Positions 30,581 through 38,593 of a stretch of DNA of 64,000 bases are shown here, in pieces (position 1 is the stretch's first letter; each line of letters begins with the position of its first letter). The notes under the pieces are model-generated. The model saw only the letters and a list, made by a program, of their open reading frames with translations. It searched no databases and was not told the DNA's origin. The position numbers and the translations under genes were made by a program. The stretch is from Flavobacteriaceae bacterium (lineage in GTDB: Bacteria; Bacteroidota; Bacteroidia; Flavobacteriales; Flavobacteriaceae), in contig JAHEET010000002.1 in NCBI GenBank assembly GCA_024640565.1, positions 410,828 through 474,827 of the forward strand, read 5' to 3'.

Positions 30581-31936
30581 ATGACTACATTCGACGCATT
30601 AGATTTATCCAACCAACTTCAATATGCAATAGATGATTTAGGTTTTGTAACTCCGACCCCAATTCAAGTGCAATCTTTCCCTGTGGTAAGATCTGGTAAA
30701 GATGTTGTAGGAATCGCTCAAACAGGAACTGGGAAGACATTTGCCTATATGTTACCGATTCTCCGAACGTTAAAGTTTATCAAAACAAAACATCCTCGTG
30801 TTTTAGTTTTAGTACCTACCAGAGAATTGGTTTTACAAGTAGTCGATGAAATTGAAAAACTATCCAAGTATCTTAATTTTCGTGTTTTAGGCGTTTATGG
30901 AGGTGCAAACATCAACACACAAAAACAATCCATCGCTCAAGGACAGGACATTATTGTAGCCACACCAGGACGTTTGTATGACTTGGGAGTTAGTAATGTT
31001 TTAAAGTTAAAAACAATTCAAAAGCTAGTTATTGACGAAGTGGATGTAATGCTCGATTTAGGGTTTCGTTTTCAGCTTTTAAACATCTTTGATTTATTAC
31101 CTGAAAGAAGACAGAACATTATGTTTTCTGCGACTATGACAAAAGATGTAGATGCATTAATCGTAGATTTTTTTAAGAATCCACAAAAAATATCGATAGC
31201 AGTCAGTGGTACTCCGCTCGACAATATTATACAAGAAAGCTTCAACGTTCCCAATTTTTTTACCAAAGTAAATTTGTTGAATCACTTCTTAAAAGACAAA
31301 GAAACATTTCAAAAAGTATTAATATTTGTTGCCTTTAAAAGAACTGCAGATTTACTCTTTAAGCATTTGGACGAAGCTTTTGGTAATGAAACCTGTGTTA
31401 TTCACTCCAACAAAACTCAAAATTATAGAATCCGCTCTATTCGTCAATTTGATGAAGGAAAGAACCGGATTTTAGTAGCCACAGATGTCATGGCCCGAGG
31501 ATTAGATTTTGACAAAATATCGCATGTTATTAATTTTGATACCCCCGATTTTCCAGAGAACTACATGCACCGAATTGGGAGAACCGGGAGGGCAGAAAAA
31601 GAGGGAAAAAGTATTTTATTTTCAACAAAGGATGAACAAGCATCCAAGGCAGCTATTGAAACTTTAATGGATTTTAAAATTCCGCTTTTAGAACTCCCAG
31701 AAACCGTAGAAATTTCGACCTTATTAACAGAAGATGAACGTCCAAAAGAAGATCAAGGAATTTCAAAAAACAGAACAACATTAGCACATGTTCCTGGTCC
31801 TGCGTTTCACGAAAAAAGTGAGAAAAACAGTAAAGTGAATTTGGGAGGATCCTATCGAAGAGAGATTGCCAAAAAGTATAAAAAGCCAAAAACGCGTGGC
31901 GATAAAAATTATAACAAGCGTAATAAAAAGAAGTAA
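30581..31936 (+). CDS. DEAD-box RNA helicase
   Basis: AQTGTGKTFAYMLP, DEVD variant of DEAD, SATMT, HRIGRTGR; basic tail; ATG at 30581 after TACCTTTG. Confidence 0.93.
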   Translation: MTTFDALDLSNQLQYAIDDLGFVTPTPIQVQSFPVVRSGKDVVGIAQTGTGKTFAYMLPILRTLKFIKTKHPRVLVLVPTRELVLQVVDEIEKLSKYLNFRVLGVYGGANINTQKQSIAQGQDIIVATPGRLYDLGVSNVLKLKTIQKLVIDEVDVMLDLGFRFQLLNIFDLLPERRQNIMFSATMTKDVDALIVDFFKNPQKISIAVSGTPLDNIIQESFNVPNFFTKVNLLNHFLKDKETFQKVLIFVAFKRTADLLFKHLDEAFGNETCVIHSNKTQNYRIRSIRQFDEGKNRILVATDVMARGLDFDKISHVINFDTPDFPENYMHRIGRTGRAEKEGKSILFSTKDEQASKAAIETLMDFKIPLLELPETVEISTLLTEDERPKEDQGISKNRTTLAHVPGPAFHEKSEKNSKVNLGGSYRREIAKKYKKPKTRGDKNYNKRNKKK

Positions 31937-31940
31937 CTAG

Positions 31941-32306
31941 ATGCAGATTTTAACAGCACAAGAATTGCACAATCTTGCCATGAATATAGTTGGCAAACGT
32001 TTAGAAGAAATGGGATACGAATTTCAGGCGATTAATAGCAAACTCAAAAGACACCCACAATTTGTATTGTTTAAAAAAGGAGAAAAAACCATTTTTGTAC
32101 TTGTAAAAGCAACCAATAATATTCAAAATCCAGCATTATATGATGTGCTATGGATGGAGACTTTTAAAGAGCATGCTAAAAAACAGAATGCCAAAGTTTG
32201 GTTTGCAGGTGTTGGTATTGCCAATGCAGAAAGTGTAGAAAATCCTGTTTTTAAAGACCAACCCTACTATGTGGCTTTTGAAGACTTTATTAAAATCTTA
32301 GAATAG
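31941..32306 (+). CDS. Small conserved flavobacterial protein (not NqrF itself)
   Basis: MQILTAQELHNLAMNIVGKRLEEMGYEFQAINSKLKRHPQFV; no Fe-S or flavin motif. Confidence 0.7.
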   Translation: MQILTAQELHNLAMNIVGKRLEEMGYEFQAINSKLKRHPQFVLFKKGEKTIFVLVKATNNIQNPALYDVLWMETFKEHAKKQNAKVWFAGVGIANAESVENPVFKDQPYYVAFEDFIKILE

Positions 32307-32338
32307 TAATTTCAGATCATTCAAGTTGCAACTCAAAT

Positions 32339-32367
32339 AAAAAAACCACCTTTTAGGTGGTTTTTTT
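32339..32367. terminator. Bidirectional terminator
   Basis: AAAAACCACCT-TTT-AGGTGGTTTTT between convergent genes. Confidence 0.88.
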
Positions 32368-32387
32368 ATGGGGATGATGTAAGGGGA

Positions 32388-33233
32388 TTACTCTGCCTTT
32401 TGTTCTAATAGGTCAAAGAACTGTTGCAATCTTGGTAAAATGATAATTTTTGTTCTTCTGTTTTTCGCTTTATTTGCAGGGGTGTCATTTTCGGCAACCG
32501 GTACATAGCTACTTCTACCCGTAGCAGACAATCTTTCTGGTTTTACACCATATTTGTATTGCAAGATTCGTGTGATTGAGGTTGCTCTCAAAGCAGATAA
32601 ATCCCAGTTGTCTTGAATGATGGTTCTTTTAATTGGTGTGGCATCAGTATGTCCTTCCACCATTACATCCATTTCTGGTTGTGAATTGATTACCGTTGCA
32701 ATTTTTTCCAATACTGCATATGCGTTTTCAGTTACATTATAGCTTCCACTTTTGAATAGTAATTTATCAGCAATAGAGATAAAAACAACTGTTTTTTCTA
32801 CATTAATTTCAATGTCTTCATCTTGAATTCCATTTGTTAAGTTCTTTGTTAAATGGTATTTTATTGCCAAATTAATAGAATCTTTTTGCGTCATTGCATC
32901 TCTAATTCCATTAATAAACTTGTCTTTTTCGCTTAATTGAGAAATTACAGTTTTAATGTTGTCCGAAGAAGATTGTGTTAAAACAGTTAAGTTTTCAACT
33001 TGTCGTAACGCTGTTTTTTTGTCTTCTTGCAACGATTCAACTTGTTTAGACAATGCAACTGCTTTTGCATCTTGACTGTTCTTTTCAATAATACATTTTT
33101 GTAAATCTGCTTTGAGGTCTACCAATTGATTAGCTTTAGTATCATGCTTGGTTTGTAACGCAACAAAATCTTTTTTAGAAACACATGCACTGAGGACAAT
33201 TCCTGATAAAAGTAGAAGGGTGATTTTTTTCAT
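32388..33233 (-). CDS. OmpA/MotB-domain lipoprotein with coiled coil
   Basis: LSACVS lipobox; MVEGHTDATPI, LSALRATSITRIL, LSATGRSSYVPVA, NRRTKI. Confidence 0.9.
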   Translation of the reverse strand: MKKITLLLLSGIVLSACVSKKDFVALQTKHDTKANQLVDLKADLQKCIIEKNSQDAKAVALSKQVESLQEDKKTALRQVENLTVLTQSSSDNIKTVISQLSEKDKFINGIRDAMTQKDSINLAIKYHLTKNLTNGIQDEDIEINVEKTVVFISIADKLLFKSGSYNVTENAYAVLEKIATVINSQPEMDVMVEGHTDATPIKRTIIQDNWDLSALRATSITRILQYKYGVKPERLSATGRSSYVPVAENDTPANKAKNRRTKIIILPRLQQFFDLLEQKAE

Positions 33234-33346
33234 TTCCTAGGGTTTAATTTAAAACACAAAGCTAACAAAAAGCTGTTACAATTAGTTGTATAAATTTTAT
33301 TTTGTGAAAATTTTATGTACTATTTTTGATTGAAAATTTAAATGAG

Positions 33347-34336
33347 ATGAAACGTTTTTTTTTAGCAGTTTTTTTACTTACCGTATTTTTTGCATGTGAA
33401 TCCCAACCCAAACAAACAAACCTCACACTCACTGGAAGTGTTTTTGGGACTACCTATAAGATTGTATGTCAAAATACCACGGTCAACTATCAAAAATCGA
33501 TTGATAGTCTTTTTTATTTGGTCAACAAGTCAATATCTACCTATTTACCTTCGTCAGATATTTCCTTAATAAATAAAGGAGATACTTCGGTTGTTGCAGA
33601 TGCCATTCTTTTAGAATTGATGAAAAAAACCAAGGAAATTTATACAAAAACCGATGGTTATTTTGATCCTACTGTTGGAAACTTGGTCAATGCTTGGGGT
33701 TTTGGGCCTAAAAATGAAAAGCGAAATTTAGATACTTTGGAGGTTCAAAAACAAATGGAATTGGTTGGCTTTGATAAAGTCCAAGTTATCAATCAAAAAA
33801 TCATCAAAAAAGATCCTGCAATTTACCTCGATTTTAATTCGATTGGAAAAGGTTTTGGAATTGATGTTGTTGCTCGCTTTTTGGAGCAAAAAAAGATCGA
33901 AAATTATATGATTGAAATTGGCGGAGAAATCCGAGCGAAAGGAGTAAAGAATAAGAATAAACCATGGCGAATCCAACTTCAGAATCCAGTTGTCACCGAC
34001 GTTAATGATGCATTTACAATCATTAACTTATCGAATAATTCGATGGCTACCTCTGGAAATTACCGGAAATTTAGAATTGCTGAGAATGGTCAAAAGTATG
34101 TTCATACCATAAACCCCAAAACAGGTTTTGCCACCGAAAGTAATTTGTTAAGTGTTTCTGTAATTGCCGCATTAGACTGTGCAGATGTGGATGCTTATGC
34201 AACCGCTTTCATGGCAATGGGAGTTGAGAAAACAAAAAAATTTCTATTGGAGCATACAGAAATAAAAGCGATCTTAATTTATTTAGATGCCCAACAAAAT
34301 CTTGCTAGCTTCTCTAATTACGATGAAGGTTTATAG
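33347..34336 (+). CDS. apbE: FAD:protein FMN transferase
   Basis: LTGSVFGTTYKIV, YFDPTVGNLVNAWGFGP, DFNSIGKGFGIDVVA, VHTINPKTG. Confidence 0.92.
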   Translation: MKRFFLAVFLLTVFFACESQPKQTNLTLTGSVFGTTYKIVCQNTTVNYQKSIDSLFYLVNKSISTYLPSSDISLINKGDTSVVADAILLELMKKTKEIYTKTDGYFDPTVGNLVNAWGFGPKNEKRNLDTLEVQKQMELVGFDKVQVINQKIIKKDPAIYLDFNSIGKGFGIDVVARFLEQKKIENYMIEIGGEIRAKGVKNKNKPWRIQLQNPVVTDVNDAFTIINLSNNSMATSGNYRKFRIAENGQKYVHTINPKTGFATESNLLSVSVIAALDCADVDAYATAFMAMGVEKTKKFLLEHTEIKAILIYLDAQQNLASFSNYDEGL

Positions 34337-35094
34337 CATACTGGTAAAATCTCACCTTTCATTAAACAGAATCGCTCCAATTCTTTTTCTTTCATTTTCT
34401 TGGTATAATCTATTTCGTCAACCCTAAAACCGATACTACGTAACTTGTCAAAATAATCTCGACCATACACTCTTACATGGTCATACTGGCCAAATATTTT
34501 GGTACGCGCTTTGGGGTCTGTAATGGTATCGTCTTCAAATGTTTTGTCTCTTGAGAGTTCTTGAGGAATTTGAAAGATCCCCATTCCTTTGGGCTTTAAA
34601 ACACGATACAATTCTTGCATGGCACGCGTATCATCGGTAATATGTTCTAAAACATGATTGCAAAAAACAATATCAAATGCGTTGTCTTCAAAAGGCAAAT
34701 TACAAATATCAGCTTTCACATCGGCGATTGGCGATGTTAAATCGGAAGTGGTATAGGCTAAGTTTTCTTGTTTTCTAAAGCGATCTAGAAAACATTGTTC
34801 TGGTGCAATGTGTAATACTTTTTGTTTTTTTTCACTCGTAAAAAAAGAAGTTTCATTTTTTAAAAATAACCACATCAATCGATGTCTTTCCAAAGATAAT
34901 GTTGAGGGAGAAAGTGCGTTTTTGCGTTGTTTTCCATACCCGTAAGGAAGCAGTTTTCGAAAACTTTTTCCATCGATCGGATCTGTATACCGAGTTCCTT
35001 TTAAATATAAACGGAGTAGTGGACGTACCAAATAACTTGCCTTTATTAATAAGGGACGTGGTATGGAATTTAAGATTATTTTAAATAGAGACAT
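34318..35094 (-). CDS. Class I SAM-dependent methyltransferase
   Basis: VLHIAPEQ, LPFEDNAFDIVFCNHVLEHITDDTRAMQELYRVLKPKG. Confidence 0.85.
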   Translation of the reverse strand: MSLFKIILNSIPRPLLIKASYLVRPLLRLYLKGTRYTDPIDGKSFRKLLPYGYGKQRKNALSPSTLSLERHRLMWLFLKNETSFFTSEKKQKVLHIAPEQCFLDRFRKQENLAYTTSDLTSPIADVKADICNLPFEDNAFDIVFCNHVLEHITDDTRAMQELYRVLKPKGMGIFQIPQELSRDKTFEDDTITDPKARTKIFGQYDHVRVYGRDYFDKLRSIGFRVDEIDYTKKMKEKELERFCLMKGEILPVCYKPSS

Positions 35095-35133
35095 GGTGAT
35101 TAGGCTGTAATTTGTTTCAAAAAAAACAGTACA

Positions 35134-35937
35134 CTATTGTTTAAATTCATCTTCTTCAGTACTTACAGTGCCTAGGGCTTCATCCACATATTTAAAGGTA
35201 GAGAGTAATTCTGGCTTGCCATTTACAATTGCAACATCATGTTCGAAATGCGCAGAAGGTTTGTTGTCCAAGGTAGTAATTGTCCAGCCATCTGAATGCT
35301 GTCTAATCTTATGGGTTCCAAGGTTTGTCATTGGTTCAATTGCAACGACCATGCCTTCCACAAACTTTTTTCCTCTTCCTCTTTTTCCATAGTTTGGCAT
35401 TTCTGGATCTTCATGCATTGTTCTTCCAAGTCCATGGCCAACCAATTCTCTTACCACACCATAACCATGGTCTTCTGTATATTTTTGAATTGCATATCCC
35501 ACATCACCTACACGATTTCCCGCTTTAAAATTACGAATTCCTTCGTACAAACTTTGCTTAGTAACGTCTAATAATTTTTTTACATCATCGGCAATTTCAC
35601 CCACAGCAAACGTATAGGCATGATCTCCATAAAAACCATTTTTTAAAGCACCACAATCAATGGAGATAATGTCGCCCTCTTTTAAAGGCGTTTTATTTGG
35701 GATTCCATGAACTACTTGTTCGTTGGGACTCATGCAAAGCGTGTTTGGAAAGTCATACAAACCTAAAAACCCTGGAATGGCCCCTTCAGCTCTTATGAAA
35801 TCTTCGGCCAATTTGTCTAAGTATAATGTAGTAACTCCAGGTTTTACTTCGCTAGCAAGCATGCCTAATGTTCTAGAAACTACCAAAGCACTTTCGCGCA
35901 TAATTTCTATTTCTTCTCTTGTTTTTACGATTATCAT
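35134..35937 (-). CDS. map: Type I methionyl aminopeptidase
   Basis: MIIVKTREEIEIMRESALVVSRTL; HGIPNKTPLKEGDIISIDCGA, GHGLGRTMHEDPE. Confidence 0.95.
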   Translation of the reverse strand: MIIVKTREEIEIMRESALVVSRTLGMLASEVKPGVTTLYLDKLAEDFIRAEGAIPGFLGLYDFPNTLCMSPNEQVVHGIPNKTPLKEGDIISIDCGALKNGFYGDHAYTFAVGEIADDVKKLLDVTKQSLYEGIRNFKAGNRVGDVGYAIQKYTEDHGYGVVRELVGHGLGRTMHEDPEMPNYGKRGRGKKFVEGMVVAIEPMTNLGTHKIRQHSDGWTITTLDNKPSAHFEHDVAIVNGKPELLSTFKYVDEALGTVSTEEDEFKQ

Positions 35938-35955
35938 CTTCAAAAAATTATAGCA

Positions 35956-35963
35956 CAAAGTTA
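35956..35963 (-). promoter_or_regulatory. -7 element TAACTTTG upstream of map
   Basis: Minus-strand GAGTAACTTTGTGC. Confidence 0.5.
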
Positions 35964-36050
35964 CTCTAATTTAAAGAAATAAGAGAAGGAAGTTTTGCTT
36001 GAAAAAAAGGAAAAATAGTTTTTTTATTGAAGGGTCTCAGATACAACGAA

Positions 36051-36083
36051 TACCGGCGTCATTGTTGGTAAATGACGCCGGTA
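36051..36083. repeat. GC-rich perfect inverted repeat (13-bp arms, 7-nt loop)
   Basis: TACCGGCGTCATT-GTTGGTA-AATGACGCCGGTA. Confidence 0.85.
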
Positions 36084-36112
36084 GTAATGTGTATTAATTG
36101 ACCAATCTTTGC

Positions 36113-36643
36113 TTACTTGCTTCGATCGTAAGAGTGTTTGTATGGCATACCCAATACAATTTTTAAAATATCTTTTTCCAAAGAAACCCTTGCATATTCT
36201 ACATAACGGCCTATTTCTTTACCATCTTTAAAAAAGATAAATGTAGGCACTTTAAAAATATTCAATCCTGCTTGTAGATTATCGGGTGTTTTTTTAGAGC
36301 GATTTACCGTTATCAACTCAAAGTCATTCATTTCAAAATCTGCCTGTTCTAAAATTTTGAAAAAACGAGGCGTTTCTCTTTTGCTATCGCCACACCAGGT
36401 TCCCATAAACCCTTTAATACGAACTCCTTTCAATGCAGTTTTTAATGAGGAAATGGTGGCTGCATCTGGAGAATAGGTTTTAAATCGCTGATCAAACCAA
36501 GCCTTAAAGGGTGCTTGATTGAAAGACTCTTTGTCTGCGATACCAATTAAATTTCCGGATTGATCTTTTACTGCAGTTGCCTTTTGCTGCGCATTACAAG
36601 AAGTGAAAATTCCGATGAATGCAATTAAAAGTACTTTTTTCAT
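36113..36643 (-). CDS. Thioredoxin-family protein
   Basis: FMGTWCGDSKRETPRF, VPTFIFFKDGKEIGRYVE; secreted. Confidence 0.85.
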   Translation of the reverse strand: MKKVLLIAFIGIFTSCNAQQKATAVKDQSGNLIGIADKESFNQAPFKAWFDQRFKTYSPDAATISSLKTALKGVRIKGFMGTWCGDSKRETPRFFKILEQADFEMNDFELITVNRSKKTPDNLQAGLNIFKVPTFIFFKDGKEIGRYVEYARVSLEKDILKIVLGMPYKHSYDRSK

Positions 36644-36660
36644 ACGTGTTTTTTTTAAAT

Positions 36661-38178
36661 TTATAATAGTGATTTCTGTGTCATTTCTGTAGGTTGTTCA
36701 ATGCCCATTAAATCCAAAATCGTTGGTGCAATATCCCCTAAGATACCATTTTTAATTGTTTTTAAATCTTCATCAATAAGCACAAATGGAACTGGGTTTG
36801 TGGTGTGTGCTGTGTTTGGGCTTCCATCTGGATTTATCATGGTTTCGCAATTTCCATGATCTGCTATCAATAGGGTTGTATACCCATTTTTTAATCCTGT
36901 TTCAATCACTCTTTTCGCACAAGTGTCAACAGTTTCACAGGCTTTAATAGCAGCTTCCATAATACCAGTATGCCCTACCATATCGCCGTTGGCAAAATTT
37001 AAGCAAACAAAATCTGCGGTTGCTTTTTCCAAGTCTTCACACAAAGCATCCGTCAATTCATAGGCACTCATTTCTGGTTGTAGATCGTAGGTGGCTACTT
37101 TTGGGGAGTCTCTTAAAATACGAGATTCTCCTTCAAATGGAGCTTCTTGCCCTCCTGAAAAGAAAAAGGTAACGTGTGGGTATTTTTCTGTTTCAGCGAT
37201 TCTAATTTGCTTTTTTCCAGCTTTGGAGATGACTTCGCCTAAGGTATTCTTAATATTATCGTTTTTATAAATTACGTTGATATTTTGAAAACTTTCATCA
37301 TATAAGGTTATGGTGGTAAAGTATAGGTCCAGTTTTTTCATTTTCTCCTCTGGAAAATCATTCTGTGACAGTGCATTTGTTAATTCCCTACCTCTATCTG
37401 TTCTATAATTGAAAAAGAGCACTGCATCACCTTCTTTAATTTGTGCTTTTGGTTGATCCTTTTCATCCGTCATAAGAATAGGTTTGTGAAACTCATCTGT
37501 CAATCCGGCCTCATAATTTTCTTCAATTGTGGCTACTGCATCTTTGGTTTTTATCCCTTTTCCGTTAACCAAACCATCATAGGCTATTTTGATTCGTTCC
37601 CATCTGTTGTCTCTGTCCATTGCGTAATAGCGACCGGTTACAGAGGCCAATTCGCCAGTAGTTTCTTTCATGTATTCTTGAAGATCATGAATGAATTTCC
37701 CCCCAGACCTGGGGTCACAATCACGACCATCAGAAAAAGCATGTACAAATACATTGGCTACTTCTTGCGTTTTTGCGATGTCTAAAATACCTTTTAAATG
37801 ATCAATATGAGAGTGAATTCCACCATCAGAAACCAGTCCTAATAAATGAACTTTTTTATTATTTTCTTTCGCATATTTAAAAGTGTCCAACAATACTTTT
37901 TCTCTTCCTAATGTTTTTTCTTTTACCGCTTTATTTATGCGTGCTAGGTTTTGATAGACGATCCTACCAGCTCCCAGATTCATATGTCCTACTTCGGAGT
38001 TTCCCATTTGACCTTCGGGCAAGCCAACGTGCTCGCCATCCGTTCTAAGTGATGCATGTGCATACTTCGTGTACAGAGAATTAATGTAAGGGGTTTTTGC
38101 ATTGTAAATGGCGGATGCTTTTGGGTTTTGAGTGATTCCCCAACCATCCAAAATCATCAAGATTACTTTTTTGTTCAT
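36661..38178 (-). CDS. gpmI: 2,3-bisphosphoglycerate-independent phosphoglycerate mutase
   Basis: KKVILMILDGWGI, GQMGNSEVGHMNLGAGRIVYQ, LLIADHGNCETM. Confidence 0.96.
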   Translation of the reverse strand: MNKKVILMILDGWGITQNPKASAIYNAKTPYINSLYTKYAHASLRTDGEHVGLPEGQMGNSEVGHMNLGAGRIVYQNLARINKAVKEKTLGREKVLLDTFKYAKENNKKVHLLGLVSDGGIHSHIDHLKGILDIAKTQEVANVFVHAFSDGRDCDPRSGGKFIHDLQEYMKETTGELASVTGRYYAMDRDNRWERIKIAYDGLVNGKGIKTKDAVATIEENYEAGLTDEFHKPILMTDEKDQPKAQIKEGDAVLFFNYRTDRGRELTNALSQNDFPEEKMKKLDLYFTTITLYDESFQNINVIYKNDNIKNTLGEVISKAGKKQIRIAETEKYPHVTFFFSGGQEAPFEGESRILRDSPKVATYDLQPEMSAYELTDALCEDLEKATADFVCLNFANGDMVGHTGIMEAAIKACETVDTCAKRVIETGLKNGYTTLLIADHGNCETMINPDGSPNTAHTTNPVPFVLIDEDLKTIKNGILGDIAPTILDLMGIEQPTEMTQKSLL

Positions 38179-38226
38179 TTCATGAGTTTAAAAAGGTAAA
38201 AATAGGAAAGATTTTTTATTGATTTT

Positions 38227-38403
38227 CTATTTTTCTACGAAACCGATAACGTAAATTAACAATGCGATTGTGACTAATAAGAGGATCCGTTTTGCAAGGG
38301 CTTTTTTTTAAGATCTCGTTGAATTTTATTTCGTATTATTTCGACTTCTTATGTTCGCTTTCCTACTTGCTATCATTGCCGCTACAACCCCTCCAAAACT
38401 CAT
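38227..38403 (-). pseudogene. Frame-disrupted small membrane protein (MSFGG...TM family)
   Basis: ATG at 38403: MSFGGVVAAMIASRKANIRSRNNTK*; other frames continue IRNKIQRDLKK and, after an A8 run (38302-38309), ALAKRILLLVTIALLIYVIGFVEK* ending at 38227. Confidence 0.5.
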
Positions 38404-38561
38404 TTTAATTTATTTAGTGGTTTTACATAGATAGAAAACCTTGTAAAAATGTTACAAAAGAAGATTTTAAAACCTTCTATTTGTTCCATCTATTTGAATA
38501 ATTCTTTCAGAAATTAAAATGACAAAATCTATTAAATGTAGAAATAGAGTTTTAAAAAAAG

Positions 38562-38575
38562 ATGTAAATTTACAT
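38562..38575. promoter_or_regulatory. 14-bp perfect palindrome ATGTAAATTTACAT upstream of hydroxylase
   Basis: Palindrome ends 18 nt before ATG at 38594. Confidence 0.4.
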
Positions 38576-38593
38576 AGCCTTAAAAGGATATTT

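Noticed and set aside
31941-32306. Annotation of the 121-aa protein as a Na+-NQR subunit F
   Set aside because: A real nqrF with Fe-S and FAD/NAD motifs is at 28340-29650; this protein lacks those motifs
36051-36083. Canonical Rho-independent terminator at the GC-rich hairpin
   Set aside because: Strong stem but no T-run on either side; kept as an inverted repeat and finding instead
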